From: Pseudomonas sp. PB106 | GTDB lineage: Bacteria; Pseudomonadota; Gammaproteobacteria; Pseudomonadales; Pseudomonadaceae | Assembly: GCF_009764645.1 (NCBI RefSeq) | Contig: NZ_RWIM01000052.1 | Span: 1-64,000 of the forward strand | Direction of reading: 5' to 3' | DNA: 64,000 nt | Part shown: piece after piece, positions 44,534 through 52,857 of the stretch | Position numbering within the stretch: the stretch's first letter is position 1 | Layout: each line of letters begins with the position of its first letter | Program-made: the position numbers and the translations under genes | The notes under the pieces: generated by a model | Seen by the model: only the letters and a program-made list of their open reading frames with translations | Told to the model about the DNA's origin: nothing | Databases searched by the model: none

Positions 44534-45409
44534 ATGCGCGCTCTCCTCGTGCTGTTCAGCTTGCTGCTGTCGATGTCATTGTCGGCGGCGGAAAAATTAC
44601 CGGTGGTCACCAGCTTCAGCATCCTCGCCGACATGGTGCATCAAGTCGGCGGTGAGCATATCCAGCTCACCAACATGGTTGGCCCGGACGCCGACGCACA
44701 CACCTACGAGCCGACACCGGACGATGCCAAAGCGCTGCTTGGCGCAAAGTTGATCATCAAGAACGGTCTCGGTTTCGAGCCGTGGCTGGATCGACTGGTG
44801 ACCAGCACCGAGACCAAAGCCACCGTCATCAGTGCGAGTCATGGCGTGATTCCGCGCTCGCTGGATGAGGACGGCGAGACCGTTCCCGACCCGCACGCCT
44901 GGCACAATCTGGCGAACGCCGAGTTGTACGTGGCGAATATCACCAAGGCACTGGTTGCTGCCGACCCGGCAAACAAAGCCGACTACGAGCGCAACAGCAA
45001 AACCTATCTGAAGCAGATTTACGCCCTGCTCGCCGAAGCGAAAACCAAACTCGGTTCGTTGCCACCGGGCAATCGCAAGATCGTCACCAGCCACGATGCC
45101 TTCGGCTACCTCGGTCAGGCCTACGGGATCGACTTCATGGCACCGCAGGGTTTGTCCACCGAACGTGAACCGTCGGCCGCCGAAGTCGCAGCGCTGATCA
45201 CGCAGATTCGCCAGGCCAAGGTCAGAGCGGTATTCATGGAAAACATCAAGGATGCGCGTCTGCTCAAACAGATTGCCGATGAAAGCGGCGCACACATCGG
45301 CGGCACGCTGTACTCGGATGCCCTCGCCACGAGTGGTCCGGCCAGCACTTTCACTGGCCTGTTCGAATACAACCTCAACACCCTTTATGACGCTCTGAGC
45401 CGACCATGA
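44534..45409 (+). CDS. Zinc/manganese ABC substrate-binding protein (ZnuA-like)
   Basis: This is a 291-residue periplasmic cluster A-I metal-binding protein. The signal peptide is 'MRALLVLFSLLLSMSLSAAE'. Metal ligands fit the His in 'DADAHTYEPTPDDAK', 'DPHAWHNLANAELYV', and the later 'TSHDAFGYLGQ'. The long His-rich loop of classical ZnuA is absent, which may lower zinc specificity. ATG 44534 has GAGG nine bases upstream. A rival ATG at 44519 would overlap the permease stop. The gene ends by ATGA overlap with the carbonic anhydrase. Confidence 0.88.
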   Translation: MRALLVLFSLLLSMSLSAAEKLPVVTSFSILADMVHQVGGEHIQLTNMVGPDADAHTYEPTPDDAKALLGAKLIIKNGLGFEPWLDRLVTSTETKATVISASHGVIPRSLDEDGETVPDPHAWHNLANAELYVANITKALVAADPANKADYERNSKTYLKQIYALLAEAKTKLGSLPPGNRKIVTSHDAFGYLGQAYGIDFMAPQGLSTEREPSAAEVAALITQIRQAKVRAVFMENIKDARLLKQIADESGAHIGGTLYSDALATSGPASTFTGLFEYNLNTLYDALSRP

Positions 45410-45966
45410 TCCGCAAGAATCCTTCAGGCGATTTACCGCAAATCGCCGAGTCGGCCTACGTCGATAAAACCGCGATCATCTGCGGCAAAGTGGTAATCGG
45501 TGAGAACGTCTTCGTCGGCCCCTATGCGGTGATCCGCGCCGATGAAGTAGATGCCTCGGGCGAAATGGAGCCGATCACCATTGGCGCCAATTCGAACATC
45601 CAGGACGGCGTGGTGATTCACTCCAAATCCGGCGCGGCAGTCACCATTGGCGAATTCACGTCCATCGCGCACCGCTCGATCGTGCATGGCCCGTGCGTGG
45701 TAGGTGACCGCGTATTCATCGGCTTCAACAGCGTGTTGTTCAACTGCGTGGTCGGTGACGGCTGCGTGGTGCGGCACAACTCGGTGGTCGATGGCCGGGA
45801 TTTGCCCGACGCGTTTTACGTGCCCTCCACCACCCGCATCGGCCCGAACACCGATCTGTCGCAATTCCCGCCGGTGAGTGTCAGCGCCTCGGAGTTTTCC
45901 GAAGACGTGGCGCGCACCAATGTCGACCTGGTGCGTGGCTACAAAGCCTTGCAGAACGAGTTCTGA
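45406..45966 (+). CDS. Gamma-class carbonic anhydrase family protein
   Basis: This is a 186-residue left-handed beta-helix (hexapeptide repeat) protein. Signature turns include 'AIICGKVVIGENVFVGPYAV', 'NIQDGVVIHSKSG', and 'SIAHRSIVHGPCVVGDRV', with the His residues that bind metal. Gamma enzymes can use Fe(II) or Co(II), which suits a zinc-poor cell. It sits in the Zur operon by ATGA overlap with the binding protein, as PA5540 does. Activity is inferred from family and context. Confidence 0.88.
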   Translation: MIRKNPSGDLPQIAESAYVDKTAIICGKVVIGENVFVGPYAVIRADEVDASGEMEPITIGANSNIQDGVVIHSKSGAAVTIGEFTSIAHRSIVHGPCVVGDRVFIGFNSVLFNCVVGDGCVVRHNSVVDGRDLPDAFYVPSTTRIGPNTDLSQFPPVSVSASEFSEDVARTNVDLVRGYKALQNEF

Positions 45967-45969
45967 ACC

Positions 45970-47301
45970 ATGAGCAGCGTGCTGATTCGCAACGCGAGGC
46001 TGGTCAATGAAGGGCTCGAATTCGACGCTGATCTATTGGTCAGTAACGGGCGCATCGTCAAAATCGCGCGCAACATTGAAGGTGAAAACGCCACGATAGA
46101 AATCGACGCCAACGGCCAATGGTTACTGCCGGGGATGATCGATGACCAGGTGCATTTTCGTGAGCCGGGTGCGCCGGCCAAGGGAAGCATTCACACCGAG
46201 TCGCGCGCGGCAGTTGCCGGCGGCATCGCCAGTTTCATGGACATGCCCAACACCAATCCGGCCACCCTCACCCTCGAAGCCCTGGCGGATAAAAAGCGTC
46301 GGGCGGCGATCGGTTCGGTGGCCAATTACGGCTTTCACTTTGGTGTGAGCCAAGACAATCTCGACACGGTGGGCGCGCTCAATCCGTGCGAAGTGGCTGG
46401 GGTGAAAGTGTTCATGGGCGCCTCGACCGGCAACATACTGGTGGACGATCCGCAGATCCTCGAGCGACTGTTTGCCGAGGTGCCGACAATCCTGTTGGCC
46501 CACTGCGAACACACGCCGAGCATCGACGCTAACGCTGCCAATCTGCGCGAGCTGTTCGGCGATCGTATTCCGCCCGCCGCTCACCCACTCATCCGCAATG
46601 CCGAGGCGTGTTATCGATCCTCTTCACTGGCGGTTGAACTGGCGAAACGTCACGGCACACGCCTGCATGTTTTGCACCTGACCACCGCGCGAGAGTTGGC
46701 GTTGTTCGAGGACAAACCGCTAGCGCAAAAATGCATCACCGCTGAAGTCTGCCTGCACCATTTGCTGTTTGATGACCGCGATTATCCGAACCTCGGCAAC
46801 CTGATCAAATGCAATCCGGCGATCAAAACCCAAGCTGATCGCGACGCTTTGCGCGAAGCGTTAAACGGCAATCGGCTGGATGTCATCGGCAGCGATCACG
46901 CGCCGCATACCTGGAAAGAAAAGCAGCGTCCTTATTCGCAGGCACCTTCGGGGTTGCCACTGGTGCAGCATGCATTGCCGGCGTTGATGGAGCTGGTTGC
47001 AGACAGTGTTCTACCGATCACAACGCTGGTGGCAAAGACGAGCCATCGCGTCGCAGATCTGTTTGCGATTCCTGATCGTGGGTATTTGCGTGAAGGGTAT
47101 TGGGCGGATCTGGTATTGGTTGAGCCGCGGACAATGGAGGTGAGTCGGCAGCCGATTCTGTCGCAGTGCGGATGGACGCCGCTTGCCGGGCGTAGCTTTC
47201 GGCATCGGGTGAGTACGACAATTGTCTCGGGGCAGATTGCCTGGCGGGAGGGTCGGGTGAATGAGGGATGTCGCGGGCTGGCGCTACGATTTATGCGCTG
47301 A
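45970..47301 (+). CDS. pyrQ: Dihydroorotase (zinc-cluster paralogue)
   Basis: This is a 443-residue amidohydrolase of pyrimidine synthesis. Metal-binding motifs are 'LLPGMIDDQVHFREPG', 'LLAHCEHTP', 'LHVLHLTTARE', and 'VIGSDHAPHTWKEKQ' with the catalytic Asp. In the first motif 'D-x-V-H' replaces the usual 'D-x-H-x-H', so one canonical N-terminal His ligand is Val/Gln-shifted and metal binding may differ from PyrC. It is the last gene of the Zur operon, four bases after the carbonic anhydrase, and corresponds to PA5541. It probably replaces or supplements the main enzyme when zinc is scarce. Confidence 0.88.
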   Translation: MSSVLIRNARLVNEGLEFDADLLVSNGRIVKIARNIEGENATIEIDANGQWLLPGMIDDQVHFREPGAPAKGSIHTESRAAVAGGIASFMDMPNTNPATLTLEALADKKRRAAIGSVANYGFHFGVSQDNLDTVGALNPCEVAGVKVFMGASTGNILVDDPQILERLFAEVPTILLAHCEHTPSIDANAANLRELFGDRIPPAAHPLIRNAEACYRSSSLAVELAKRHGTRLHVLHLTTARELALFEDKPLAQKCITAEVCLHHLLFDDRDYPNLGNLIKCNPAIKTQADRDALREALNGNRLDVIGSDHAPHTWKEKQRPYSQAPSGLPLVQHALPALMELVADSVLPITTLVAKTSHRVADLFAIPDRGYLREGYWADLVLVEPRTMEVSRQPILSQCGWTPLAGRSFRHRVSTTIVSGQIAWREGRVNEGCRGLALRFMR

Positions 47302-47310
47302 TTCAAAAAC

Positions 47311-47407
47311 CCTGTAGGAGCTGGCGAGTGCAACGAGGCTGCGATCTTTTGATCTTGTTTTTTACAATCAAGATCAAAAGATCGCAGCGTGCTGCAGCTC
47401 CTACAGG
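47311..47407. repeat. Long palindrome after the Zur operon
   Basis: CCTGTAGGAGCT at 47311 and AGCTCCTACAGG ending at 47407 enclose an inner GCGATCTTTTGATC palindrome. It belongs to the dispersed GTAGGAGCTGC family and may terminate the convergent operon and DUF3617 gene. Confidence 0.75.
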
Positions 47408-47414
47408 CGATGTT

Positions 47415-47933
47415 TTAGGCGCGAGGTTTAACGGCGCCGCAGTCTTGGCCGAGCCAGACAGCGCGGGTTTCCAGACTGCCCTTCTGGTTGATCCCGATTG
47501 CGTTGAACGTGCCGTTGGCCACGGTGGTGAACTCGCGGTCACTGAGGAAAGTCGCCACGCCGGTGCCTTGCGCTTTCGGGCAACTGAAGCGGAATTTCCA
47601 CTGGTTGCCGGTGCGCTCGGTAATCTGCTGTTTGCAGCCCGATTGCGGATCGGCCAGCGGTATATCGTTGGTCGCCACCTGTTCAGGCGTCAGGCAGGCA
47701 CGGATGCCCTTGCCACCGATATTGATGCCGTTTTTCTCCAGCGCTGCGCGCTGTTGCGGAGTCATCTGCCCTTGCAACTGACCGAGGATCGATTGCACAT
47801 CCATCGGCTGGTCATCGACCTTGACGTTGCTCGATGTCATTTCCCACAGCCCCGGCTGCAGCATCTGCGCTTGCGCAATCACCGGCAATGCCAAACCCAG
47901 GCCCAGCGCCAAACTCAGCAGACGAACGTTCAT
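47415..47933 (-). CDS. DUF3617 periplasmic protein
   Basis: This is a 172-residue precursor with a signal peptide ('MNVRLLSLALGLGLALPVIA'). The mature domain begins 'MLQPGLWEMTSSNVKVDDQP', the typical DUF3617 opening, and contains Cys residues in 'GIRACLTPEQ', 'SGCKQQ', 'RFSCPKAQGTG' and 'GQDCGAV'. Function unknown. It is convergent with the Zur operon. Confidence 0.85.
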   Translation of the reverse strand: MNVRLLSLALGLGLALPVIAQAQMLQPGLWEMTSSNVKVDDQPMDVQSILGQLQGQMTPQQRAALEKNGINIGGKGIRACLTPEQVATNDIPLADPQSGCKQQITERTGNQWKFRFSCPKAQGTGVATFLSDREFTTVANGTFNAIGINQKGSLETRAVWLGQDCGAVKPRA

Positions 47934-48064
47934 CGAAAAACTCCTGATCAGTAGTGGCCGTTAGACGTCGGCCGGTTGCTTCGGTTCATGCCCCAATTAA
48001 ATAGCGACATTCGCGACAGAACATGGTCTGTTAAGCATTGAATCTTCCGGAGCAAGGCTGCCCC

Positions 48065-49504
48065 ATGGATTATTTTGGACCGCATATTTTCGGTTATCTG
48101 ATTGCCCTGATACACACCCTCGGCTTGATCGCCGCCGTGCATGCGGTGCTCACCGTACGCACGGCACAAGGCTCGATCGCCTGGGCATTGTCGCTGATCT
48201 TCATTCCTTACCTCACGCTAATTCCGTACCTGGTGTTTGGCCGCAGTACCTTCGATGGTTATATCAAGTCGCGCCGCCAGGCCAACGAACAAATGCGCCA
48301 GGCCATCTCTGAACTGAACTGGCGCCCTTGGGTAGAAGAAGCCTTGGCCGCGCGCGCTTCGAACGCTTATGCGTCGTTGCGCGCGATGCCCAAACTGGGC
48401 CGCATGCCCTGCCTGGCCAACAACGAAGTGCAACTGCTGGTGAACGGCACCGCCACGTTCGAGGCGATTTTCCATGCCATCGATCAGGCGAATCAAGCGG
48501 TGTTGATCCAGTTCTTCATCATCCACGATGACCGCCTCGGCCAGCGTCTGCGCGATCTGCTGCTGAAGAAAGCCGCCGAAGGCGTGACCATTCACCTGCT
48601 CTACGATCGCATTGGCAGTCATGCCCTGCCCCACAGCTATGTGCAGGCGCTGCGTGATGGCGGTGTCGAGGTCAAAGCTTTCGCCACCCGCAGCGGCTGG
48701 CTCAACCGCTTTCAGGTCAACTTTCGTAACCACCGCAAGATTGTCGTGGTTGATGGCGTGGTCGGGTTTGTCGGCGGGCACAACGTCGGCGACGAATACA
48801 TGGGCGAGAAACCACCGCTCGCACCGTGGCGCGATACTCACATCAAGGTGCGCGGCCCGGTCGTGGCGTGCATGCAGGAATCCTTTGCCGAAGACTGGTT
48901 CTGGGTGGCCCGCACGCTGCCGCCATTGATTCTGCCGGACGAGTACCCGGAAGACGGCGTGCTCTGCCAGTTGCTCGCCAGCGGCCCGGCTGACGCCTAC
49001 GAAACCTGTTCGTTGTTCTTCGTCGAAGCGATCCATGCGGCCACCGAACGCGTATGGATCACCAGCCCCTATTTCATCCCCGATGAAGCTGTGTTCGCCG
49101 CACTGCGGCTGGCGGTGCTGCGCGGCGTCGATGTGCGTTTGCTGCTGCCGTCGCGACCCGATCACCGCATCGTCTATGCCGCTTCCAGTCTTTACGCGTT
49201 TGAAGCGGTGCGCGCGGGCGTGCGGGTGTTCCGCTATGAGCCCGGTTTCCTGCATCAGAAAGTGGTGTTGATCGACAGCGAAATCAGCGCCGTCGGCAGC
49301 GCCAATCTGGACAACCGTTCATTCCGTTTGAATTTCGAAGTAATGCTGCTCACCGTCGACAGCGACTTTGCTGCCAGTGTGGAACAGATGCTCAATGAGG
49401 ATTTCGAGCAAGCCTATGAAGTGGCCAAAGAAGAAAGCCGGGAGATCCACCGCCTGCAACAAGTCGGCATGCGGATCGCCCGGCTGATTTCTCCGATTCT
49501 CTGA
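48065..49504 (+). CDS. cls: Cardiolipin synthase
   Basis: This is a 479-residue inner-membrane phospholipase D-superfamily enzyme that joins two phosphatidylglycerols. Two N-terminal transmembrane helices ('[19 protein letters not shown]', '[20 protein letters not shown]') precede the two HKD motifs: '[19 protein letters not shown]' (about residues 225-240) and '[20 protein letters not shown]' (about 398-417). The ATG at 48065 gives the standard N terminus. Confidence 0.95.
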   Translation: MDYFGPHIFGYLIALIHTLGLIAAVHAVLTVRTAQGSIAWALSLIFIPYLTLIPYLVFGRSTFDGYIKSRRQANEQMRQAISELNWRPWVEEALAARASNAYASLRAMPKLGRMPCLANNEVQLLVNGTATFEAIFHAIDQANQAVLIQFFIIHDDRLGQRLRDLLLKKAAEGVTIHLLYDRIGSHALPHSYVQALRDGGVEVKAFATRSGWLNRFQVNFRNHRKIVVVDGVVGFVGGHNVGDEYMGEKPPLAPWRDTHIKVRGPVVACMQESFAEDWFWVARTLPPLILPDEYPEDGVLCQLLASGPADAYETCSLFFVEAIHAATERVWITSPYFIPDEAVFAALRLAVLRGVDVRLLLPSRPDHRIVYAASSLYAFEAVRAGVRVFRYEPGFLHQKVVLIDSEISAVGSANLDNRSFRLNFEVMLLTVDSDFAASVEQMLNEDFEQAYEVAKEESREIHRLQQVGMRIARLISPIL

Positions 49505-49536
49505 ACTGCTCCCGCGATTGGGGGCTTCAGTACGAA

Positions 49537-50724
49537 TCAAGGGTTATAGATGTCGTCGCGGGTCCACGGCAGTTCATGGCTGCCATCCGGATGCGCTTTC
49601 ACCGCCAGGATCTGATGCAGATTGATCCAGCCGCGTGCGAACGCATAAGCGCAGCCGGCCAGGTATAAGCGCCAAATGCGCAGCGCTTGATCCGGCACCA
49701 GTTTGCCCGCCGCTTCAAGGTTGTCCTCCAACCGCTCGCTCCAGTGATCCAGCGTGCGTGCGTAATGCAGGCGCAGACTTTCGACGTCGACAATCTCCAG
49801 CCCAGCTTCGCTGATCTCAGCCGAGATCATCGACAGGTGCGGCAACTCGCCGTTGGGGAACACGTATTTCTCGATGAAATCCCCGGCACCGCGTCCCACC
49901 GGACGGCCATCGGTGTGCTTGGCGGTGATGCCGTGGTTCATCACCAGACCGCCCTCCTTCACCGCGCCGAACAGGGTTTTGCAGTACTCGGCCAGATTGG
50001 CGTGGCCGACGTGTTCGAACATGCCGACGCTGACCACCTTGTCGAAGCGTCCGTCCTGGGGCAGATCACGGTAGTCGAGCAGTTGCAGTTCGATCTGGTC
50101 TTCCAGGCCCTCGGCTTTGACTCGCTCGCGCGCCAGCTCCAGTTGTTCCTTGCTCAGGGTGATACCGAAGACCTTCGCACCAAACTCTCGCGCGGCATAC
50201 CGCGCCAGACCGCCCCAACCACAACCGACATCCAGCAAATAGTCGCCCGGCTGCAGACGCAGCTTGCGGCACAAATGACGGAATTTGGCTTGTTGCGCCT
50301 GCTCCAGGGTTTCGCTGCCCGTTTCGAAATACGCGCAGGAATACGCCATGTCGCTGTCCAGCCAGAGCTGGTAGAACGCATTGGAAAGGTCGTAATGGTA
50401 GGAGATGGCTTTGGCGTCGGTTTCCTTGTCGTGCAAGGCCCGCACCGGCTGATTGTCGTCATCGTCACCGAGCAAGGCGTTGCTCAATTCGTCGCAAACC
50501 CGGATGACCTCGCTGATCGAGCCCTCCAGTTCCAGCTTGCCTTCAACGAATGCCGCTCCGAGCGCATCGAGGCTTGGATGGGTGAACTGGGTGACCATCT
50601 GCGGGTCCTTGACCACGATGGTGACGCTGGGCGTCGGCCCCAGATTGAACTCATGGCCGTCCCAGAGTCGCAGGCGAAGCGGAAGCTGCAGATTCTGTAA
50701 GGCCGGTGGAAGTTGCGCGAGCAT
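49537..50724 (-). CDS. cfa: Cyclopropane-fatty-acyl-phospholipid synthase
   Basis: This is a 395-residue SAM-dependent enzyme that adds methylene bridges across unsaturated acyl chains of membrane lipids. The SAM-binding motif is 'LLDVGCGWGGLARYAAREFG', followed by 'GITLSKEQLELARERVKAEG'. Other conserved elements are 'YSCAYFETGSETLEQAQQAK' and 'FIEKYVFPNGELPHLSMI'. GGGGGA precedes the ATG. It is convergent with cls, so two membrane-lipid genes lie end to end. Such enzymes often rise in stationary phase or under acid stress. Confidence 0.93.
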   Translation of the reverse strand: MLAQLPPALQNLQLPLRLRLWDGHEFNLGPTPSVTIVVKDPQMVTQFTHPSLDALGAAFVEGKLELEGSISEVIRVCDELSNALLGDDDDNQPVRALHDKETDAKAISYHYDLSNAFYQLWLDSDMAYSCAYFETGSETLEQAQQAKFRHLCRKLRLQPGDYLLDVGCGWGGLARYAAREFGAKVFGITLSKEQLELARERVKAEGLEDQIELQLLDYRDLPQDGRFDKVVSVGMFEHVGHANLAEYCKTLFGAVKEGGLVMNHGITAKHTDGRPVGRGAGDFIEKYVFPNGELPHLSMISAEISEAGLEIVDVESLRLHYARTLDHWSERLEDNLEAAGKLVPDQALRIWRLYLAGCAYAFARGWINLHQILAVKAHPDGSHELPWTRDDIYNP

Positions 50725-50808
50725 GGAAAATCCCCCTTGTTTCAGACGTCAGATCTGAGGGTAGACCATCCTAGAAAAATAGCAGGCTATCGATTTGATT
50801 AGCCGAAT

Positions 50809-51594
50809 CTATCGTTGCAGACGCTCCAACAAGCCTTCCTGAACCCACTGTTTCAACCACGTAACAGCCTGCAGTGGCGCGTCCTCACCACAAATGACTG
50901 CTAACTCAGCGCACAGTTCGGAGAAATTCCAGCCATCATTCAACAACCCATTCAACGCATTCGCCTCAGCGCTTTCCAGACTGCGGTAGTTGCACACCAA
51001 CTCGTTACGCGAGATCACCCAGACCTGGGATGTTTCGAGTGCCACGCTGTGCGGGAAATCCGCTTCGTCCTTTACCGCGCGCCAGATCGCGACGCTGTTG
51101 AATTCGCACGCCAGCCATTGCAGCGAAGGCGTCGGTTTGAACTGCAAGGTCGGCCACTCTTCCGGCGCCAGTGTCGCCATGGCATTGATCGTCAGCGGCG
51201 CGCCGGCCGGGGAATCAAACGCCAGGGTGAATGCCCACTCCAGCGCGGCCAGTTCAGCCAACGGCGCACTTTGCTCGGGCACCAGTTGCTCGCGGATAAA
51301 TGCTTCAAAACCTTTGCCCAGCCAACGCAGGCTGTAATGCGCCGACGGGTATTGGCGGATATACGCGGTTGCGAGCAGATCGAATTCTTCATCGCCCATC
51401 CAATAATGAATGGCCGGGAAATCGTGGGTCAGCACCTCCAGCAAACGCGCCGCGTAAGCGTTGTGATAAATCGCCAAGCCCGTACCGACGTCGAGTGTCG
51501 GCCCACCGATCAGGCTGCCGGCCAAGGCGCTATCCGCCGACGCGGCATCAAGCAGAAACGCTTCGAACGCCAGTTGCCATTCCTTCAAGCGCAT
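50809..51594 (-). CDS. bufC: BufC/HvfC-type bufferin maturation partner (DUF2063)
   Basis: This is a 261-residue cytoplasmic protein. The N-terminal DUF2063 domain shows 'GLAIYHNAYAARLLEVLTHD' and 'FPAIHYWMGDEEFDLLATAY'. In bufferin systems it partners the MNIO enzyme BufB and probably recruits the precursor leader. The gene overlaps bufB by ten bases and is last in the operon. Confidence 0.87.
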   Translation of the reverse strand: MRLKEWQLAFEAFLLDAASADSALAGSLIGGPTLDVGTGLAIYHNAYAARLLEVLTHDFPAIHYWMGDEEFDLLATAYIRQYPSAHYSLRWLGKGFEAFIREQLVPEQSAPLAELAALEWAFTLAFDSPAGAPLTINAMATLAPEEWPTLQFKPTPSLQWLACEFNSVAIWRAVKDEADFPHSVALETSQVWVISRNELVCNYRSLESAEANALNGLLNDGWNFSELCAELAVICGEDAPLQAVTWLKQWVQEGLLERLQR

Positions 51595-52430
51595 TGCTGT
51601 CTCCCGGCCAGAACCGTATCACTCAACTCGCGGGCCTTGTGCAGTTCGGCGAGCAGTTCTTCGAACGGCGGGAAGTGATCATCGCGCTCCAGCAACGTCG
51701 CCACCGGGCCGATGTGTTCCAGCGTGCGCTGATACAGCGCCCAGACCGGATCGCTCACCGGATGGTCGTGGGTGTCGATGACGTAATCGCCGTAATCGTT
51801 GTGTCCGGCCAGATGCAGTTGACGCACTTTTTCTGTCGGCAAACCTTGAATGAACGCCCACGGATCGAAGCCGTGATTGCGCGAACTGACGTAGACATTA
51901 TTAACGTCGAGCAACAACTCGCAGCCGCTCTCCCGGCTCAGGGCCGCGAGAAATTCCCATTCAGTGAACTCGTCCGACGCGGCGCGCACATAGCTGGAGA
52001 CGTTCTCCAACACCAGTGGCCGCTGCAACACATCCTGAACCTGGGCCACACGGCCGGCGATGTATTCGAGGCTTTCTGAGGTATAGGGAAGCGGCAACAA
52101 GTCGTGCAACTGATGTGCGTTGCCACGGCTCCAGCACAGGTGATCGGAGACCCATGCCGGTTTGACCCGATCGGCCAGTTGCTTGAGTTGTTTGAGATAG
52201 TCCGGATCGAGGGCATGCGGCCCACCGATGGACAAGGACACGCCATGCATAACCAGCGGATAGCGCTCGGCGATGGCGTCCAGGTAATACAGAGCCTTGC
52301 CGCCCTGCACCATGAAATTTTCCGAGACCACTTCGAACCAGTCCACATCGGGCGACTGTTCGAGGATCTGCTGATAATAAGCGCTGCGCAGTCCCAGACC
52401 GTAGCCGAGGAAAGCATGAGAAACAGGCAT
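51585..52430 (-). CDS. bufB: BufB MNIO enzyme (DUF692)
   Basis: This is a 281-residue multinuclear non-haem iron oxidative enzyme related to MbnB. The TIM-barrel metal-binding segments are visible: 'VSDHLCWSRGNAHQ', 'LENVSSYVRAASDEFTEWEF', 'LLLDVNNVYVSSRNHGFDP', 'LHLAGHNDYGDYVIDTHDHP'. In the bufferin family it converts Cys residues of the precursor into oxazolone/thioamide or thiooxazole-type groups that bind copper. AGGAGGT lies five to six bases before the ATG at 52430, clearly deciding the start over an upstream open stretch. It follows bufA after 65 bases containing an attenuator-like hairpin. Confidence 0.92.
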   Translation of the reverse strand: MPVSHAFLGYGLGLRSAYYQQILEQSPDVDWFEVVSENFMVQGGKALYYLDAIAERYPLVMHGVSLSIGGPHALDPDYLKQLKQLADRVKPAWVSDHLCWSRGNAHQLHDLLPLPYTSESLEYIAGRVAQVQDVLQRPLVLENVSSYVRAASDEFTEWEFLAALSRESGCELLLDVNNVYVSSRNHGFDPWAFIQGLPTEKVRQLHLAGHNDYGDYVIDTHDHPVSDPVWALYQRTLEHIGPVATLLERDDHFPPFEELLAELHKARELSDTVLAGRQQCA

Positions 52431-52445
52431 GGGCGACCTCCTGAT

Positions 52446-52479
52446 AAAAAGTGGCCGCAGTGGCGTCAACCACTGCGGC
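52446..52479 (-). terminator. Attenuator-like terminator between bufA and bufB
   Basis: On the minus strand GCCGCAGTGG and CCACTGCGGC form a 10-base stem with a six-base loop, then CAC and TTTTT. It comes straight after the bufA stop and upstream of the bufB ribosome site, so it can reduce readthrough from the precursor gene into the enzymes. Confidence 0.8.
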
Positions 52480-52495
52480 GGCACTTGCCGGTCAG

Positions 52496-52747
52496 TTACT
52501 CGCCGACCTTGCCACCTGCTTTTTCGCAAGCCGCTTGAGTCATCGCCTTGAAGCCCTGGCCTTTGCAGGAGCCCATGCCTTTGCAGGCGTGGTCTTTGGT
52601 TTTGCAGTCGTTCTGGCCTTTGCAGCCATTCACGCCATAACAGTGAACATTGGCATCGGCAGCCATCGCGTTGGTGGCAACACCGGCAAACATCGTGGCG
52701 GCGGCCAACGCGAGAGCGGCACCAGCAGCAGCGGATTTGATGGTCAT
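52496..52747 (-). CDS. bufA2: BufA2-type bufferin precursor (metallophore peptide)
   Basis: This is an 83-residue precursor with a 29-residue Sec signal ending 'TNAMA'. The mature peptide holds six Cys in Gly/Lys-rich repeats ('HCYGVNGCKGQNDCK', 'ACKGMGSCKGQG', 'ACEKAGGK'), characteristic of BufA2 peptides. After modification by BufB/BufC and export, it would sequester copper in the periplasm. GAGG lies about nine bases ahead of the ATG. A hairpin at 52776-52805 sits in the leader. The gene is 110 bases downstream of an HmtA-like ATPase on the same strand. Partial co-transcription is possible, but it likely has its own promoter. Confidence 0.9.
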   Translation of the reverse strand: MTIKSAAAGAALALAAATMFAGVATNAMAADANVHCYGVNGCKGQNDCKTKDHACKGMGSCKGQGFKAMTQAACEKAGGKVGE

Positions 52748-52775
52748 TTTTCTTATCCTCGGTAATCGTCAGGGG

Positions 52776-52805
52776 TGTCGGCTGAAAGGTTGTTCAGTCC
52801 CGACA
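52776..52805 (-). promoter_or_regulatory. Leader hairpin before bufA
   Basis: TGTCGGCTGAA and its imperfect inverse TTCAGTCCCGACA form a bulged stem 29 bases upstream of the bufA start. It could be the terminator of the P-type ATPase operon or a 5' leader structure. There is no clear U-run, so the role is open. Confidence 0.4.
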
Positions 52806-52857
52806 TAGCACTAGAGAGCGCGACCCTGACGGCGTTACACGGAGGTCAGAAATATTG

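Noticed and set aside
52833..52838. GTAACG on the minus strand upstream of bufA as an ECF sigma -35 element
   Set aside because: No matching -10 element was found at the usual 16-17 base spacing, so it was not called a promoter.
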